Made by a program: the position numbers and the translations under genes
Source: Kordiimonadales bacterium
GTDB lineage: Bacteria > Pseudomonadota > Alphaproteobacteria > Sphingomonadales > Kordiimonadaceae
DNA: 36,298 nucleotides
NCBI GenBank assembly: GCA_015485385.1
Contig: WFTS01000012.1
Coordinates: 1 to 36,298 of the forward strand
Reading direction: 5' to 3'
Part shown: positions 35,905 to 36,298 of the stretch, one piece after another
Position numbering within the stretch: the first letter of the stretch is position 1
Layout of the letters: each line of letters begins with the position of its first letter
The notes under the pieces: generated by a model
Databases searched by the model: none
The model's input: only the letters and a program-made list of their open reading frames with translations
What the model was told of the DNA's origin: nothing

Positions 35905-36024
35905 ATGACCAAACATAAAAAACAACGCCAATCAACGGTTAATAAATCGCATGACAAGAAGAATATGATCGTGCTCAGCCTCACTGTGGCAACAATCATT
36001 TTAATCATCTATTCCATGAGCTAA
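35905..36024 (+). CDS. 39-residue single-helix membrane peptide
   Basis: Short frame of 39 residues from ATG at 35905 to TAA at 36022-36024. It has a good ribosome site (GGGAG at 35894-35898, six bases before the ATG). The first 20 residues are very polar and basic (MTKHKKQRQS...HDKKN) and residues 21-36 are hydrophobic (MIVLSLTVATIILIIY). This is a typical layout for a small inner-membrane protein with its N-terminus in the cytoplasm. No family recognised. It follows ygfZ by 63 bases. Confidence 0.6.
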   Translation: MTKHKKQRQSTVNKSHDKKNMIVLSLTVATIILIIYSMS

Positions 36025-36072
36025 ATCAAAAGAAAAGACTGTGATTTAAAAGTAAAGCGCTCACCCGGCGCC

Positions 36073-36106
36073 TCGGCCACAGCTTTCTCTGGTCAGGCCT
36101 TTTTAA
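36073..36106 (+). terminator. Weak hairpin with T-tract after the small peptide gene
   Basis: GGCC with CAG pairs across a loop to CTG and GGCC, with a bulge, and TTTTT follows near 36100-36104. It overlaps the end of the minus-strand gene. The stem is short, so this is a weak call. Confidence 0.3.
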
Positions 36107-36298
36107 GGATGTCCGTAATCTGTAAAATAAACAGATTTTTCAAAAAGGGGATGCGGCCAAAAGGCATATTCATGCTGGTTCGCACCTGATAATTTTGGTG
36201 GTAAAATCCTGCTTTTTTCACCGTTTTCAGGTATCGTCTTTCGGTCAATTGGTTTAGCCCCAAGTCAGCCCATTTGGTGGCATCAATATGTCCCGGAT
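36093..36298 (-). CDS. C-terminal end of a possible methyltransferase (5' end outside window)
   Basis: A minus-strand frame open from the window end gives 67 residues to a TGA at 36093-36095: GHIDATKWADLGLNQ, LKTVKKAGFYHQNY, FLKNLFILQITDILKKA. The pattern 'W..L....... K..GF' followed by a basic amphipathic tail is common at the end of class I SAM-dependent methyltransferases, but no catalytic motif lies in the part seen. The frame itself is convincing; the function is a guess. Confidence 0.5.
   Translation of the reverse strand, partial: PGHIDATKWADLGLNQLTERRYLKTVKKAGFYHQNYQVRTSMNMPFGRIPFLKNLFILQITDILKKA

Overview
This 36.3 kb window looks like chromosomal DNA of a Gram-negative alphaproteobacterium, probably marine and Kordiimonadales-like. 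The order assignment is tentative; it rests on protein style and gene order, not on a marker gene. Signs of a Gram-negative cell are a large TonB-dependent receptor, Pal and CpoB, lipoprotein signals and periplasmic enzymes. The block pal-cpoB-tilS-ftsH-folP-glmM is an order familiar in Alphaproteobacteria. I see no rRNA, tRNA, insertion sequence, prophage or CRISPR array, and apart from the two genes cut by the window ends all genes look intact.

Layout. 1-4016 (+): the end of feoB, a lipoprotein M19 dipeptidase and an MFS transporter. 4076-4717 (-): a TetR regulator of the RutR type. 4852-8250 (-): a 1132-residue TonB-dependent receptor. 8769-17337 (-): a compact run transcribed as bmpA, ABC ATPase, two permeases, cdd, deoA, deoB and an exported S1/P1 nuclease. 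17547-19682 (+): the divergent unit upp, a purine-type phosphoribosyltransferase gene and punA, closed by a strong terminator. 19764-24171: accessory enzymes (alpha/beta hydrolase, PAS protein, exported metallo-hydrolase, small membrane protein, serine hydrolase). 24197-32740 (-): housekeeping genes cpoB, tilS, ftsH, folP, glmM and thiD plus a hydrolase. 32960-36298: pal, pyrC, ygfZ, a 39-residue membrane peptide, and the end of a possible methyltransferase.

How it fits together. The centre (about 4.1-19.7 kb) reads as a nucleic-acid scavenging locus. A secreted nuclease cuts nucleic acid, a TonB receptor may bring products across the outer membrane, and a BMP-type ABC importer takes nucleosides across the inner membrane. 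Cdd, DeoA, DeoB, PunA, Upp and the second phosphoribosyltransferase then salvage bases and ribose or deoxyribose phosphates. No deoC and no 5'-nucleotidase are present here. The most interesting signal is a palindrome, TTGAC-N6-GTCAG. It occurs twice in tandem (22 bp apart) between bmpA and upp and twice in the 518-bp leader of the TonB receptor, and resembles the RutR operator (TTGACCANNTGGTCAA). A RutR-like regulator is encoded next to the receptor. I infer a pyrimidine-responsive regulon joining outer-membrane uptake, nuclease, nucleoside import and salvage.

A second theme is short tandem repeats close to gene starts: 8 x 11 bp before tilS, 4 x 16 bp before pyrC, about 2 x 36 bp before cpoB, and an 11-bp-like periodic stretch inside the folP linker.
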